64,000 bases of DNA from Begonia masoniana (taxonomy: Eukaryota; Streptophyta; Magnoliopsida; Cucurbitales; Begoniaceae). Below are positions 51,043 through 62,079 of this stretch, piece after piece. The notes below the pieces were generated by a model. The model saw nothing but the letters and a program-made list of their open reading frames with translations. It was not told the origin of the DNA and did no database searches. The first letter of the stretch is position 1; every line of letters starts with the position of its first letter. A program made the translations under genes and the position numbers. The DNA lies in the NCBI GenBank assembly GCA_022432975.1, contig CM039508.1, forward strand, positions 15,984,609-16,048,608, in the 5' to 3' direction.

Positions 51043-52679
51043 TGTCACGCCCCAAAGGGGACACGCAACAGAACGGGGAACGACCCAGCCCGAAAAGAAC
51101 TAGATCGCCCTACCCTTAACACCAAATTTCACCAAACGTAGCGGAATATTAACCAATTAAGATTCAGGGCCCGGACAGATAAATAAACAGGTCCAATAAG
51201 TGACACTAGATGATATAATGATATATGTCCAAATAAAATAACACGTGAATTAAATACAACAAAACTTACACATCCACAATAGTGTCTCACCTTAACAATA
51301 TAAGATATTTTCTCAAGAAAAATTTATTAAAATAGGGAATTTCTGCAAGGTGATTGTTCTCGTGTCGATAATTAAATTCTCCTTTACTGAATCCTGAAAA
51401 ATAGTAGTCATTTGGGGTGAGTCGACTAAACTCAATAGGGATAGAGTTTATTTCCAGCAGTTATAAAATATTATGCATAATTTAATAAAATGCAGTTTTT
51501 CAATTTAAATAGATGTTCGGTGAAAATGGAGCCTCTCATAGACTCTGAGCACACTGGGCCATAGGCCAAAATATCGACATTAGGCGGTCGCACGTCATAA
51601 TTACCCTGATCAGGTTTTGGGTTTCGCGCCCAAGGACACGGCTCTTCAGCTGTCCTATTACTTCTAGTTAAAACCACACAATTTTTATCAATGATAAGAT
51701 AATGCAGTTGATAAATGTGTGAAAGAACAATAGTACCAAATTAATTGAACATTTTATGCCGAATAAAAGAATTCAATTAATGAATTAAAAATAATAATAC
51801 TTAACCGAAAATAAAATGAACCCCTACCTCGATTGAACTTACACCAGGTGAAACTCAATAAATTCAAGAGTCCAAGCAATGAGTCCACAGCTTAATTCAA
51901 TAAATTGGTACCTAACAAAGAATAAAGTCATCCATTATTTTTGAGCTACCTATCTCTTAATTTACTCTCCACAATCAACGTAATTTACAGCCCAAAAATA
52001 TCATAATTACATACTAAAAGCACCCAAGCCTTATAGATTGAAGGGCAATACTCAACTGTTGCTAACCCAACAACATAAAAGAGGTATATATACACTGAAA
52101 ATCAACTTAAACTCTCGGTAATGATTTCTCAGTCCATATTCCAGAGCATACCACAAAATATTTCTTTGATCTTAAAATCCATTCAAGAAAGAGTCTATCG
52201 AACGTTATTTAATCTTACAATCAGAGGCTCTAATTCTTCTTTCCTTTAGTTTCTACATGAGTTCATTTCTTCCCAAATATCCTATAGTTCATCATCTCAA
52301 AATAGTTTTATCATCCAACAGAGGATTCGAGAAGGAAGCAATCGAGAAGAAGGGGAAATCGCTCACCAATTTTTCGAGCATCAAGGTTGAGCCTCCAGTT
52401 CGTTTTACAAAAGTTGAAGAGAAGAAGATAATGAGCGTTTTGAAACCAAAATCATCGGAATCGGAAATCAAGTCGTCGCCGATCGTTTCCCTCGGCCTGT
52501 TCTGCGTGCGGCGTTCTCAGCAGAGAAGAGAGGGCTTCTGCTGAAACAATTTTATAAAAAGGTTTTATGAAGGTAAGTTAATGGTTGTACACCTGGCAGG
52601 TTAATGAGGGAAGAGGAAATTACCTTTTTCTCCCACTACACTTACGTTTTGTTTTCTAAGTAAAATGGTGGGTTTCACA
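51043..52679. mobile_element. Solo LTR, TGTCACGCC family
   Basis: 1637 bp from TGTCACGCCCC to GGGTTTCACA, with perfect TSD CTGAG (51038-51042 and 52680-52684). No internal retrotransposon domain. It carries the sequences CACCAGGTGAAACTC and AACGTAGCGGAATAT, comparable to motifs in gypsy LTRs, so a Ty3-gypsy origin is likely. Orientation is uncertain. Confidence 0.82.
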
Positions 52680-52689
52680 CTGAGTGTCC

Positions 52690-52873
52690 TACAAAGTCCC
52701 GCAAGTTGACCAGCGCACTCCTGTAGGTTGACTGCAGAACTCCCACGAGTTGATTAGCGAATTCACACAAGTTGATTAGCGAACTCTCTTAGTTTGACCT
52801 AGACTCCCACATGTTGACCAGCAGACTCTCACAGGTTGACCTAGACTCCCACAGTTTGACCTGGACTCCTACA
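52690..52873. repeat. Minisatellite, ~25-bp units
   Basis: Seven to eight imperfect units of the type ACTCCCACAGGTTGACC(AGCGA). The array starts directly after the solo-LTR TSD; related CGAACTTCCTCAGCG precedes the LTR at about 51015. Confidence 0.8.
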
Positions 52874-53689
52874 CAACGTATTTTAATGGGAAATTTCACT
52901 ATTTCTTAATCGATTTCTTTCCGTTTGGGTTCCTAGCCCGATATAGGACCCACCCATATTTTTATAATATTCAAAATATGTATTTATGGTACTGATTTGT
53001 TTTAGGCTCGAATGAATTTGCTGATTTTGAGCCATACCAGAGGTTGCCGCTTTTGTACAGAAAAGAAGTAGTCATCATCGAGGCAGAGATTTTATGTTTT
53101 ATGTATTGTATAACATGTTTTCAAAAACATTATTTTGGTGGGTTACCACTTATAAAAGTAAGACGGGGCCTGGTCGCTAGCACGTCAGTTTTATACGCAT
53201 ATGTATGTATTTTTATCATGTTTAACTTTTAACATTACATGATTTTAGTTTTCATATGTTATGTTGAGAGGATGAATTATCTTGATACTTTAAACAGTCG
53301 TAACATCAAAGTATCACAAGGTTATACCGTTATACCTTCTGTTGAATGAAGGTGGTATTATTTGTACGTAAGGAAAACACGCAGTAGGGCAGTGACGACA
53401 AGTCCCTTGGTTTTTGAATCCTTAAACTTGATCAGGGTGTTGATTGTTTGAGTTGATGTCGATGGTGATTGTCGATCGTCCGTCTCTCAGGTGATGAGCT
53501 GGATCTTCGGATCATTGTCACGGTTTCCTCTAGCCTCATTAGACGTTGTTGGGTTTTCAGATCACTATCTTTATGTGGTTTGTGCCAAAAGGATGCATAA
53601 TTTTGAAATGTAAACACGTTTTGAAAGAAAGATAAAAACTCTTTTTTAAATCGAGATATATTAGCTATAATATTTCTACTAAGTTAGTT

Positions 53690-54350
53690 ACTAACCCAAA
53701 TGATCCCTCTTGCAATCTATTCTCACCATCTATTCATTCTTTTGCTCAGCCGTTGTCTTTATCAGTCTCCTCCTTTCCTTCTCCCTTGGATTTCTCTTGT
53801 CCGACCACTGATCTGATAGAGAGTACCACTAATATGCATCAATGCAAACATGATCCAAATCTGGCATTTTTAGAACCAAAGGTCTTCTTAACATCAATTG
53901 TGGATGATCTTTTGAACCACAAACCTTTCTGCAAGCTTCCAGACATCAACACCGGAGGGATGCTATGTTGTCTGAAATCAAAGCTCTACAAGCTAATAAG
54001 ACTTGGTCTCTAGTCTCTTCTCTACTAGGTCACAACGTTATCAATTGTAAGTGAGTTTTCAAAAGAAAAACCAATTTCGATGGAACCCTGAGTCGTTACA
54101 AAGCTCATCTAGTGGCCAAAGGTTACGATCAAACAGAGGGAACTGATTATGGGGAGACATTTTTTCCTATAGTCAAGTCGTCCACCATTCGATTGGTGCT
54201 TTCTCTGACCTTGTCATTCAACTGAGATGTTAGGCAACTGAACGTTTCTAATGCTTTCCTTCGCAAAGATCTCAATGAGATAGTGTAAATGTCACAGCCA
54301 CTTGGTTTTATTGATACCTCTCATCTGAACTTTGTTAGTCGTCTTTAGCA
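53690..54350 (+). pseudogene. pol: Second Ty1-copia relic, reverse transcriptase part
   Basis: A Ser/Pro-rich linker, then AMLSEIKALQANKTWSLVSS-like codons, [20 protein letters not shown] and [23 protein letters not shown]_2 family N-terminal RT motifs, followed by DVRQLNVSNAFLRKDLNE (the palm motif normally reads QLDV-NAFL). Frameshifts and stops are present and the rest of RT is missing after about 54350. Confidence 0.78.
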
Positions 54351-55327
54351 ATGATATATTAAACTCGACACCCTTCAACAATGCACAATAGAAACTCAGG
54401 AGCACTTTGAATAAGTATGAAGAACTTGACCCTAATCGAATCTTGCTGACAGAACCAAAGTTATCAGGGGCGTGGTAACACTTTGGTTGACGGTCAGGGG
54501 CATGGTAACACTTTGAATAAGTTGAAAAAATGAAATTTTTTAAAGTTTTGCGTCTAGTGGAATTGTTGGTCAAGCTACCATGCCCCTGAGCATCCCTATG
54601 CGCGCCTCCAACGCTTTGTCGTGCATTTTCATGCATTTTGATCATTTTTTGGCAATATTTTCTTCATGGTTTCCTTCAATATCTTGAAACGGTTCATGAT
54701 CCTTGATTTTTAGCTTAATTGCAACTTGGTTCGTATTAAAAACTTTTCTTTTATCCTTTCAAAGACATCATTTTCCTTTAATGAATCTTTATCTGTACTT
54801 GAAAAATCTTTGATTGTAACTTTAACTTTTGACCCCATTTGGTTCGTTTTATAATTAGTTTCAAGATCCAAAGAACATAAATTGGAACAACATGTAGATG
54901 TCTAAAATGAGCCAATCGAGTCAAGTCGAACAAGAAAACATTTGACTTTTCGTGTTAACGAGTTAAACAAAATAAGTTTAAAGAGTCAAATTTCTTAAAA
55001 GTAACTAAGCAAACTCACGAGCTATAAGTTAAACAAGCCAAACTAATTGAGACGAGTGTAACGAGCTATGACTCCAAACAAATTTATTATATTTTACAAC
55101 TTTTATCATTATAATTTATATTGACTTTATTTATTTACGTATTAATATTACTTACGAATTTATTATAATAGTGTTATATATTAACTAATTGGTTCATATA
55201 TATTATTAATATATTTAGAAAAACATATCCAATAAGTATATAAAATTATATCATACGTGTTGGATGGAAAAATTATCAACTCGTGAGCCAAATGGACAGT
55301 AAATTTTATTACATTTTTAAGTATTAC
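54351..55327. other. AT-rich spacer
   Basis: Contains two ~32-bp near repeats around CAGGGGC(A/G)TGGTAACACTTTG (54465-54520). No gene seen. Confidence 0.4.
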
Positions 55328-55460
55328 TTTAGGGTTTTTTTCAAAAAAAACCCTGAACTAAGGGTTGGCAGTGGAAAAACTCCAAAAAAATACTGTTCAT
55401 CAAAAAAAACCTCGAACTATTGAAAACATTCACTTTAAACCTGGCAGGGGGGGTGAGGAG
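55328..55460 (+). repeat. Left terminal inverted repeat of the MULE
   Basis: Pairs with the reverse complement of 62080-62198 with substitutions and small indels. Both start with a poly-T/poly-A hairpin (AGGGTTTTTTT, then AAAAAAACCCT). Confidence 0.75.
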
Positions 55461-55493
55461 TACGTACTCGACTCGATTTGCAATTTTTTGCAA

Positions 55494-55945
55494 ATATTGG
55501 ACGTCGAGTACGGCCCCCATAGGAGGACCAGCCGTCCTCCTATGGGCAAAACCCGTGACAAAAGTCACGGGTTTTGTCCTGTAGTGCCGAGTACGGCCGG
55601 TCCAAATGGACCGGCCGTACTCCCACCGTTTAAATCCTTGACAATAGTCACGGGTTTTTTGTCCTCTAGTGCCGCGTACGGCCAGTCCATTTTGACCGGC
55701 CGTACTCGGCGGTCAAATACCCGTGACTTTTGTCACGGGTTTTTTGTCCTTTGTGGCTAGTACGGCCGGTCCATTTGGACCGGCCGTACTCGCACCGTTA
55801 AAATCTGTGACAAAATGTCACGGGCCGCGTCCTCTAGTGGAGTGAGTACGGCCGGTCCATTTAGACCAACCGTACTCTCCCCACTAAAGGACAAAACTTG
55901 TGACAGATCGAGTATGGCCGGTCCAGTTGGACCGGCCGTACTCGA
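55494..55945. repeat. Ladder of palindromes in the MULE subterminal region
   Basis: Five copies of an inverted repeat with arms AGTACGGCCGGTCC / GGACCGGCCGTACT separated by 3-6 bases (about 55589-55622, 55675-55708, 55759-55792, 55846-55879, 55914-55945), spaced about 84-87 bp and then 68. They alternate with CCCGTGAC / GTCACGGG palindromes (clearest at 55552-55573 and 55719-55741). A partial copy, AGTACGGCCGGTCC, lies at the right end (62027-62040). Confidence 0.93.
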
Positions 55946-55951
55946 CTACCC

Positions 55952-55959
55952 TATTTAAA
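55952..55959 (+). promoter_or_regulatory. TATA box of the MULE transposase
   Basis: TATTTAAA, just downstream of the last palindrome, followed after about 35-50 bp by a CT-rich leader. A possible 5'-UTR intron runs from TCTACAG/GTATAA (~56115) to AACAAAG (~56317), shortly before the ATG at 56334. Confidence 0.45.
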
Positions 55960-56333
55960 GGGGCACCCGACGGTTGAAAAAAACACGCCTCTCCCCTTCC
56001 CTTCTCTCTCAATTCTCTCGACGCACTCTCTCTCAAATCTCTCTCGAAGCTCTCTTCATCAAATTTCTTTAGTTATTTCTTATTTCGACAATATTTTTCC
56101 GTATTCATCTACAGGTATAATATTTTTTTTTATTATTTGAATTTATATTTGGGTTTATTTTATCCATATTTCTAATACTATTTTCTCGATTACCGACGAC
56201 TATTTTCCCGCCCCAACGATATTTCTAATACTATTTTCTTCGATTTTATCTTTTACCATATATTTATATATTATACTGTAAATAATTGAATTGTATCTAT
56301 TTTTTTTTTAACAAAGTTTTATTAGCGACGAAA

Positions 56334-57383
56334 ATGGATTCCGGCTCAAGTAGATCGATTGATTTAGATGAGCGATCAAGTGGTGATGCCGAAATGGATT
56401 GGGATTTGGACAACACGCCGGAATATGGTGATGTACGAGCATTCGATAACCCACTGGGAAATGAAGAAATATATGTCTATTTGACCTCCAAATCGTTAGA
56501 TGATGAGCTTCGAACACCGGTCGGCTCAGATGACGACGAGGTGGAAAGCATACCGGTAAGAGAACAAATCTCACTGGGATTTCATAAGGGTAAACAATAT
56601 GGTTCTTTGCAGGAACTGAAAAACGAGATAGACCAATATTCCATAGAAAATGGTTATGGTATTACATACAAGAAATGTGAAAGAAGTCGACTGACGGCTG
56701 AATGTGGAGATGGATGTGGGTGACGATTGCATGCTTCATTGATGCAAAATGAGCGAACGTTCCAAATAGAGAGCTTGATCGACTCTCACTGCTGTTCGAG
56801 GCAAGTTGAAAATCGACGAGTTTCAGCAAAATGGCTGGCGAACTATTACCTGGATAGGTTCAAAAGTCATCCTACCTGGGACATCCCATCTATTATGGAG
56901 ACAGTGAGGAATGACTTCACCGTCGACATTTCATCCAGTCTTGCCACAAGAGCAAGAATCATAGCTCGAACCCTCGATGAAGGGAAGTGCGACGAACAGT
57001 ACAGGCAATTGTAGTGGTACGCAGCCGAAATATTCAGATCAAATCCAGGCAGCACAGTGAAAATTGATGGAAACCCAGTGGCCCGTAATCAATTGGGATT
57101 CCAAAGATTCTATATGTGCATGGCTGCTAGCAAGATTGGGTTGCTGGAGTACGGGAGACCCGTTATCTGCTTAGATGGCTGTCATCTAAAGGGGTCGTGT
57201 GCTGGCCAACTACTCACAGCCGTCAGCATCGATGGAAATGATGGAATCTACCCTGTTGCTGTTGCCAACGTCGAGTCTGAGTGTGCAGACTCATGGACAT
57301 GGTTTTTGCATATATTAAAGCAAGACCTCAACACTCAGCATGGCTATGGTTGGACACTTATTTCAGATCGACAAAAGGTATGA
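56334..57383 (+). pseudogene. mudrA-type MULE transposase, truncated with two nonsense codons
   Basis: One frame from MDSGSSRSIDLDERSSGD to ISDRQKV. An acidic N-terminus is followed by the MuDR DNA-binding domain (ISLGFHKGKQYGSLQELKNE, then YGITYKKCERSRLTAECGDG) and the MULE transposase core (RPVICLDGCHLKGSCAGQLL, then VESECADSWTWFL), with catalytic Asp in CLDGCH and the second in ISDRQK. In-frame stops are TGA at 56721-56723 and TAG at 57012-57014, both at positions where the family has Trp, consistent with G-to-A change. CAAAAGGTATGATGTAT at 57372 recurs near 57464. The C-terminal Glu region and SWIM zinc finger are absent. Confidence 0.88.
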
Positions 57384-57852
57384 TGTATTTCTATAAGTTT
57401 ATTTAAAATTTTGTGGCTTTGGCGGATTAATATTGTTTTATTAACGTCATTGTTTGTGCAAAAGGTATGATGTATCTCCACTAATCTCTCAAGCTTTATC
57501 GTTGTAACGCCCCGAATTATCTGAACCCGGGTCGCTACTCATTACTTGACCATGACTAAGAAATTTTCGGATAAATTTTAAAACTTCATTCGACAGTCAA
57601 AATTTGACATTTTCTATACATTCAAAACATTTGAAAACTTTGCAGCGGAAAATCATTTAAACAACTATGAAGTTAGACGAACTGTAGAATATACTGTTGG
57701 GGTGATTAACGGAAGTGTTGAAGTCATCTGCCGACGACAAGGTCAACGAAAGAAGCAGAAATAGAAAACCGAAGACTTCATCAGTGACAAACGACAAATC
57801 ACCTATTTCGTTTTCCGGTGAGGTAAACGACAAAATACCTATTTCCTCTTCC

Positions 57853-60715
57853 GATGACGTCAGCCGGAAGACAATTACTTTCCTCTTCCGATGACGTCAG
57901 CCGGAAGACATACTCACCCGACTTCCATTACACTTCTTCTGCCGATGACGTCAGCCGGAAGACAAATGCTTTCCTCTTCCGATGACGTCAGCCGGAAGAC
58001 ATACTCACCCGACTTCCATTACACTTCTTCTGCCGATGACGTCAGCCGGAAGACAATGCTTTACTCTTCCGATGACGTCAGCCGGAAGACATACTCACCC
58101 GACTTCCATTACACTTCTTCTGCCGATGACGTCAGCTGGAAGACAAATGCTTTACTCTTCCGATGACGTCAGCCGGAAGACATACTCACCCGACTTCCAT
58201 TACACTTCTTCTGCCGATGACGTCAGCCGGAAGACAATGCTTTACTCTTCCGATGACGTCAGCCGGAAGACAATGCTTTACTCTTCCGATGACGTCAGCC
58301 GGAAGACAATGCTTTACTCTTCCGATGACGTCAGCCGGAAGACAATGCTTTACTCTTCCGATGACGTCAGCCGGAAGACATACTCACCCGACTTCCATTA
58401 CACTTCTTCTGCCGATGACGTCAGCCGGAAGACATACTCACCCGACTTCCATTACACTTCTTCTGCCGATGACGTCAGCCGGAAGACATACTCACCCGAC
58501 TTCCATTACACTTCTTCTGCCGATGACGTCAGCCGGAAGACATACTCACCCGACTTCCATTACACTTCTTCTGCCGATGACGTCAGCCGGAAGACATACT
58601 CACCCGACTTCCATTACACTTCTTCTGCCGATGACGTCAGCCGGAAGACATACTCACCCGACTTCCATTACACTTCTTCTGCCGATGACGTCAGCCGGAA
58701 GACAATGCTTTACTCTTCCGATGACGTCAGCCGGAAGACATACTCACCCGACTTCCATTACACTTCTTCTGCCGATGACGTCAGCCGGAAGACATACTCA
58801 CCCGACTTCCATTACACTTCTTCTGCCGATGACGTCAGCCGGAAGACATACTCACCCGACTTCCATTACACTTCTTCTGCCGATGACGTCAGCCGGAAGA
58901 CATACTCACCCGACTTCCATTACACTTCTTCTGCCGATGACGTCAGCCGGAAGACATACTCACCCGACTTCCATTACACTTCTTCTGCCGATGACGTCAG
59001 CCGGAAGACATACTCACCCGACTTCCATTACACTTCTTCTGCCGATGACGTCAGCCGGAAGACATACTCACCCGACTTCCATTACACTTCTTCTGCCGAT
59101 GACGTCAGCCGGAAGACATACTCACCCGACTTCCATTACACTTCTTCTGCCGATGACGTCAGCCGGAAGACATACTCACCCGACTTCCATTACACTTCTT
59201 CTGCCGATGACGTCAGCCGGAAGACAATGCTTTACTCTTCCGATGACGTCAGCCGGAAGACAATGCTTTACTCTTCCGATGACGTCAGCCGGAAGACATA
59301 CTCACCCGACTTCCATTACACTTCTTCTGCCGATGACGTCAGCCGGAAGACATACTCACCCGACTTCCATTACACTTCTTCTGCCGATGACGTCAGCCGG
59401 AAGACAATGCTTTACTCTTCCGATGACGTCAGCCGGAAGACATACTCACCCGACTTCCATTACACTTCTTCTGCCGATGACGTCAGCCGGAAGACATACT
59501 CACCCGACTTCCATTACACTTCTTCTGCCGATGACGTCAGCCGGAAGACATACTCACCCGACTTCCATTACACTTCTTCTGCCGATGACGTCAGCCGGAA
59601 GACATACTCACCCGACTTCCATTACACTTCTTCTGCCGATGACGTCAGCCGGAAGACAATGCTTTACTCTTCCGATGACGTCAGCCGGAAGACAATGCTT
59701 TACTCTTCCGATGACGTCAGCCGGAAGACATACTCACCCGACTTCCATTACACTTCTTCTGCCGATGACGTCAGCCGGAAGACATACTCACCCGACTTCC
59801 ATTACACTTCTTCTGCCGATGACGTCAGCCGGAAGACAATGCTTTACTCTTCCGATGACGTCAGCCGGAAGACATACTCACCCGACTTCCATTACACTTC
59901 TTCTGCCGATGACGTCAGCCGGAAGACAATGCTTTACTCTTCCGATGACGTCAGCCGGAAGACATACTCACCCGACTTCCATTACACTTCTTCTGCCGAT
60001 GACGTCAGCCGGAAGACATACTCACCCGACTTCCATTACACTTCTTCTGCCGATGACGTCAGCCGGAAGACATACTCACCCGACTTCCATTACACTTCTT
60101 CTGCCGATGACGTCAGCCGGAAGACATACTCACCCGACTTCCATTACACTTCTTCTGCCGATGACGTCAGCCGGAAGACATACTCACCCGACTTCCATTA
60201 CACTTCTTCTGCCGATGACGTCAGCCGGAAGACATACTCACCCGACTTCCATTACACTTCTTCTGCCGATGACGTCAGCCGGAAGACATACTCACCCGAC
60301 TTCCATTACACTTCTTCTGCCGATGACGTCAGCCGGAAGACAATGCTTTACTCTTCCGATGACGTCAGCCGGAAGACAATGCTTTACTCTTCCGATGACG
60401 TCAGCCGGAAGACATACTCACCCGACTTCCATTACACTTCTTCTGCCGATGACGTCAGCCGGAAGACAATGCTTTACTCTTCCGATGACGTCAGCCGGAA
60501 GACAATGCTTTACTCTTCCGATGACGTCAGCCGGAAGACAATGCTTTACTCTTCCGATGACGTCAGCCGGAAGACAATGCTTTACTCTTCCGATGACGTC
60601 AGCCGGAAGACATACTCACCCGACTTCCATTACACTTCTTCTGCCGATGACGTCAGCCGGAAGACATACTCACCCGACTTCCATTACACTTCTTCTGCCG
60701 ATGACGTCAGCCTAA
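57853..60715. repeat. 54/36-bp satellite array with 61 TGACGTCA sites
   Basis: Two unit types share GATGACGTCAGCCGGAAGAC and differ in the tail: type A is 54 bp (ending TTCCATTACACTTCTTCTGCC), type B is 36 bp (AATGCTTTACTCTTCC). By position arithmetic there are 38 A and 22 B units plus a final core: from 58164 to 60702 exactly 35 A and 18 B (2538 bp). Three 37-bp B variants occur only at the left edge. Two frames stay open because both lengths are multiples of 18; the 949- and 850-codon ORFs are by-products, not genes. Confidence 0.97.
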
Positions 60716-60982
60716 ACCTCTACCTCTGTAGACAACATGCTAAACCGCCCCATCAGTTACCATGTCGAGGCCTGAATGCACTCCTCCAACGTCCACTATT
60801 CCTCAACATGATCAGGAGACACACCTGCTAACATTTCTTCACCTACATCACAAAACTCATCTATTAGCCTAATGCTAAATAAGTAAAGCAGTATATGAAT
60901 GAAATAAAATGCTGAGCTTAAACTCCTAAATATGCAGTTTCTATTTTCTCCTCTCAGTGGCATACATATTCGTTCATATCAT

Positions 60983-61269
60983 GATCAGATCCCATGGTTT
61001 CCCTTGGGAGTGGGATCAATTCTCCCAATGTCTACATCCTCATACTCAATTAAGGGGCGGATGAATTCCCCTTAACAGCTGATCAGATCCCATGGTTCCC
61101 TTGGGAGTGGGATCAATTCTCCCAATGTCTACATCCTCATACTCAATTAAGGGGCGGATGAATTCCCTTAACAGCTGATCTGATCCCATGGTTCCCTTGG
61201 GAGTGGGATCAATTCTCCCAATGTCTAAATCCCTTCATAAGTTAAGGGGTGGATAGTTCCCTTAATAGT
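60983..61269. repeat. Three ~97-bp tandem repeats
   Basis: Units begin at 60983, 61081 and 61177 (GATCAGATCCCATGGTT). Each contains CCCTTGGGAGTGGGATCAAT and ATTAAGGGGCGGATGAATTC; the third is the most diverged. Confidence 0.92.
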
Positions 61270-62079
61270 TTGTCTGTCGCATACAGTTCATACCTTACCA
61301 TTCCTTACATGAAATTCATTTTCGTAACTTTTAACAAAAACATGATGCATGGACAATAGAAATATTCAAGCATACATAAACCTACTGTTTGTGATGTAGG
61401 CCCGAAGGCACAAGCAATACTTTACTTACCTGGATTCCTTGCAAATGCTCGGTTAAGAGCTACTTCGGGGGTTTGTTCACCTATATTCATAAACAGAACG
61501 TTAAACCTCAATCTAAGCTATTCAGAAATCTAAGGAGTGGGTTGGGCATTTCTATTTATCTAACATTCCCGATTCTGCTCTAATCCTCAAGCAGAATCTC
61601 TCACTCGTAACATTAACAAAATGCATACGTTGGGATCCTTAAGCTACCTAGGTACTAAAATCAGCAATTAATCGAATCAAAACTCACCTGGGTTGGAGGA
61701 ATCGGTGAGGAAATCGCCTAGAGAGCTCTGCTGGGTTGAGCTGAAAACCGAGAGTGAAATGAGTATGACGGCTATACCTCATTTACTCTTTCCTTAAATA
61801 CGTTATCCATTTACAAAATTGACAATTACCCTTATGCCATCACTTAGTTACTCATTAACCTAATTGATTTTACCCCTAATTTCATTCTATAAAATTCACA
61901 CTTAGAAGATTAATAGATTATTTTAATTCTAATAAACCGGGTGTTACAATCGTAGAAATGACAGTGAGATCTGTTATTGAATATCTCCTCCAACTTTATT
62001 TTTGCAAAAAATTACAAAGGGAGTCTAGTACGGCCGGTCCAGCCGTACTCGATCTTTGAGGACGGCCTCCCCACCTCCC

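Larger units (their letters stand above)
50346..53689. mobile_element. LTR-like insertion splitting the second copia relic
   Basis: The copia sequence stops near 50345 and resumes near 53690, so about 3.3 kb is an insertion (about 1.7 kb without the nested solo LTR). It contains no pol sequence. The AT-rich box TTTATATTAAATAAA near 50577 and TTTTAGGCTCGAATG near 53003 resemble Tekay-type LTR signals in + orientation. I could not fix its ends or a TSD, so boundaries are approximate. Confidence 0.5.
57503..61948 (-). mobile_element. 4.4-kb solo LTR of Tekay-like gypsy in the MULE
   Basis: TGTAACGCCCC to CCGGGTGTTACA on the + strand, with perfect TSD ATCGT (57498-57502 and 61949-61953). Related to the other gypsy LTRs by CACCTACATCACAAAACTC, TTTGTGATGTAGGCCCGAAG and a splice-bordered cassette 61480-61430 (AATATAG before, GTAAGT after). 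A donor-like CCCAG/GTGAGT lies near 61689. It is about 2 kb longer than its relatives because of the TGACGTCA array (57853-60715). It also holds three ~97-bp repeats. Confidence 0.93.

Noticed and set aside
55365..55760. 131-codon ORF over the MULE palindromes
   Set aside because: The palindromic arms are open in both directions; there is no start context or domain, and it lies upstream of the TATA box.
57853..60715. CRISPR-like repeat/spacer array
   Set aside because: The spacers are not unique: only two tail types recur. The genome is a plant and no cas gene is present.
57982..60831. 949-codon and 850-codon overlapping ORFs
   Set aside because: They are read-through of a tandem array whose units are multiples of 3; two frames are open for the same reason. 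The host is a solo LTR with a TSD, and there is no protein-domain signal.
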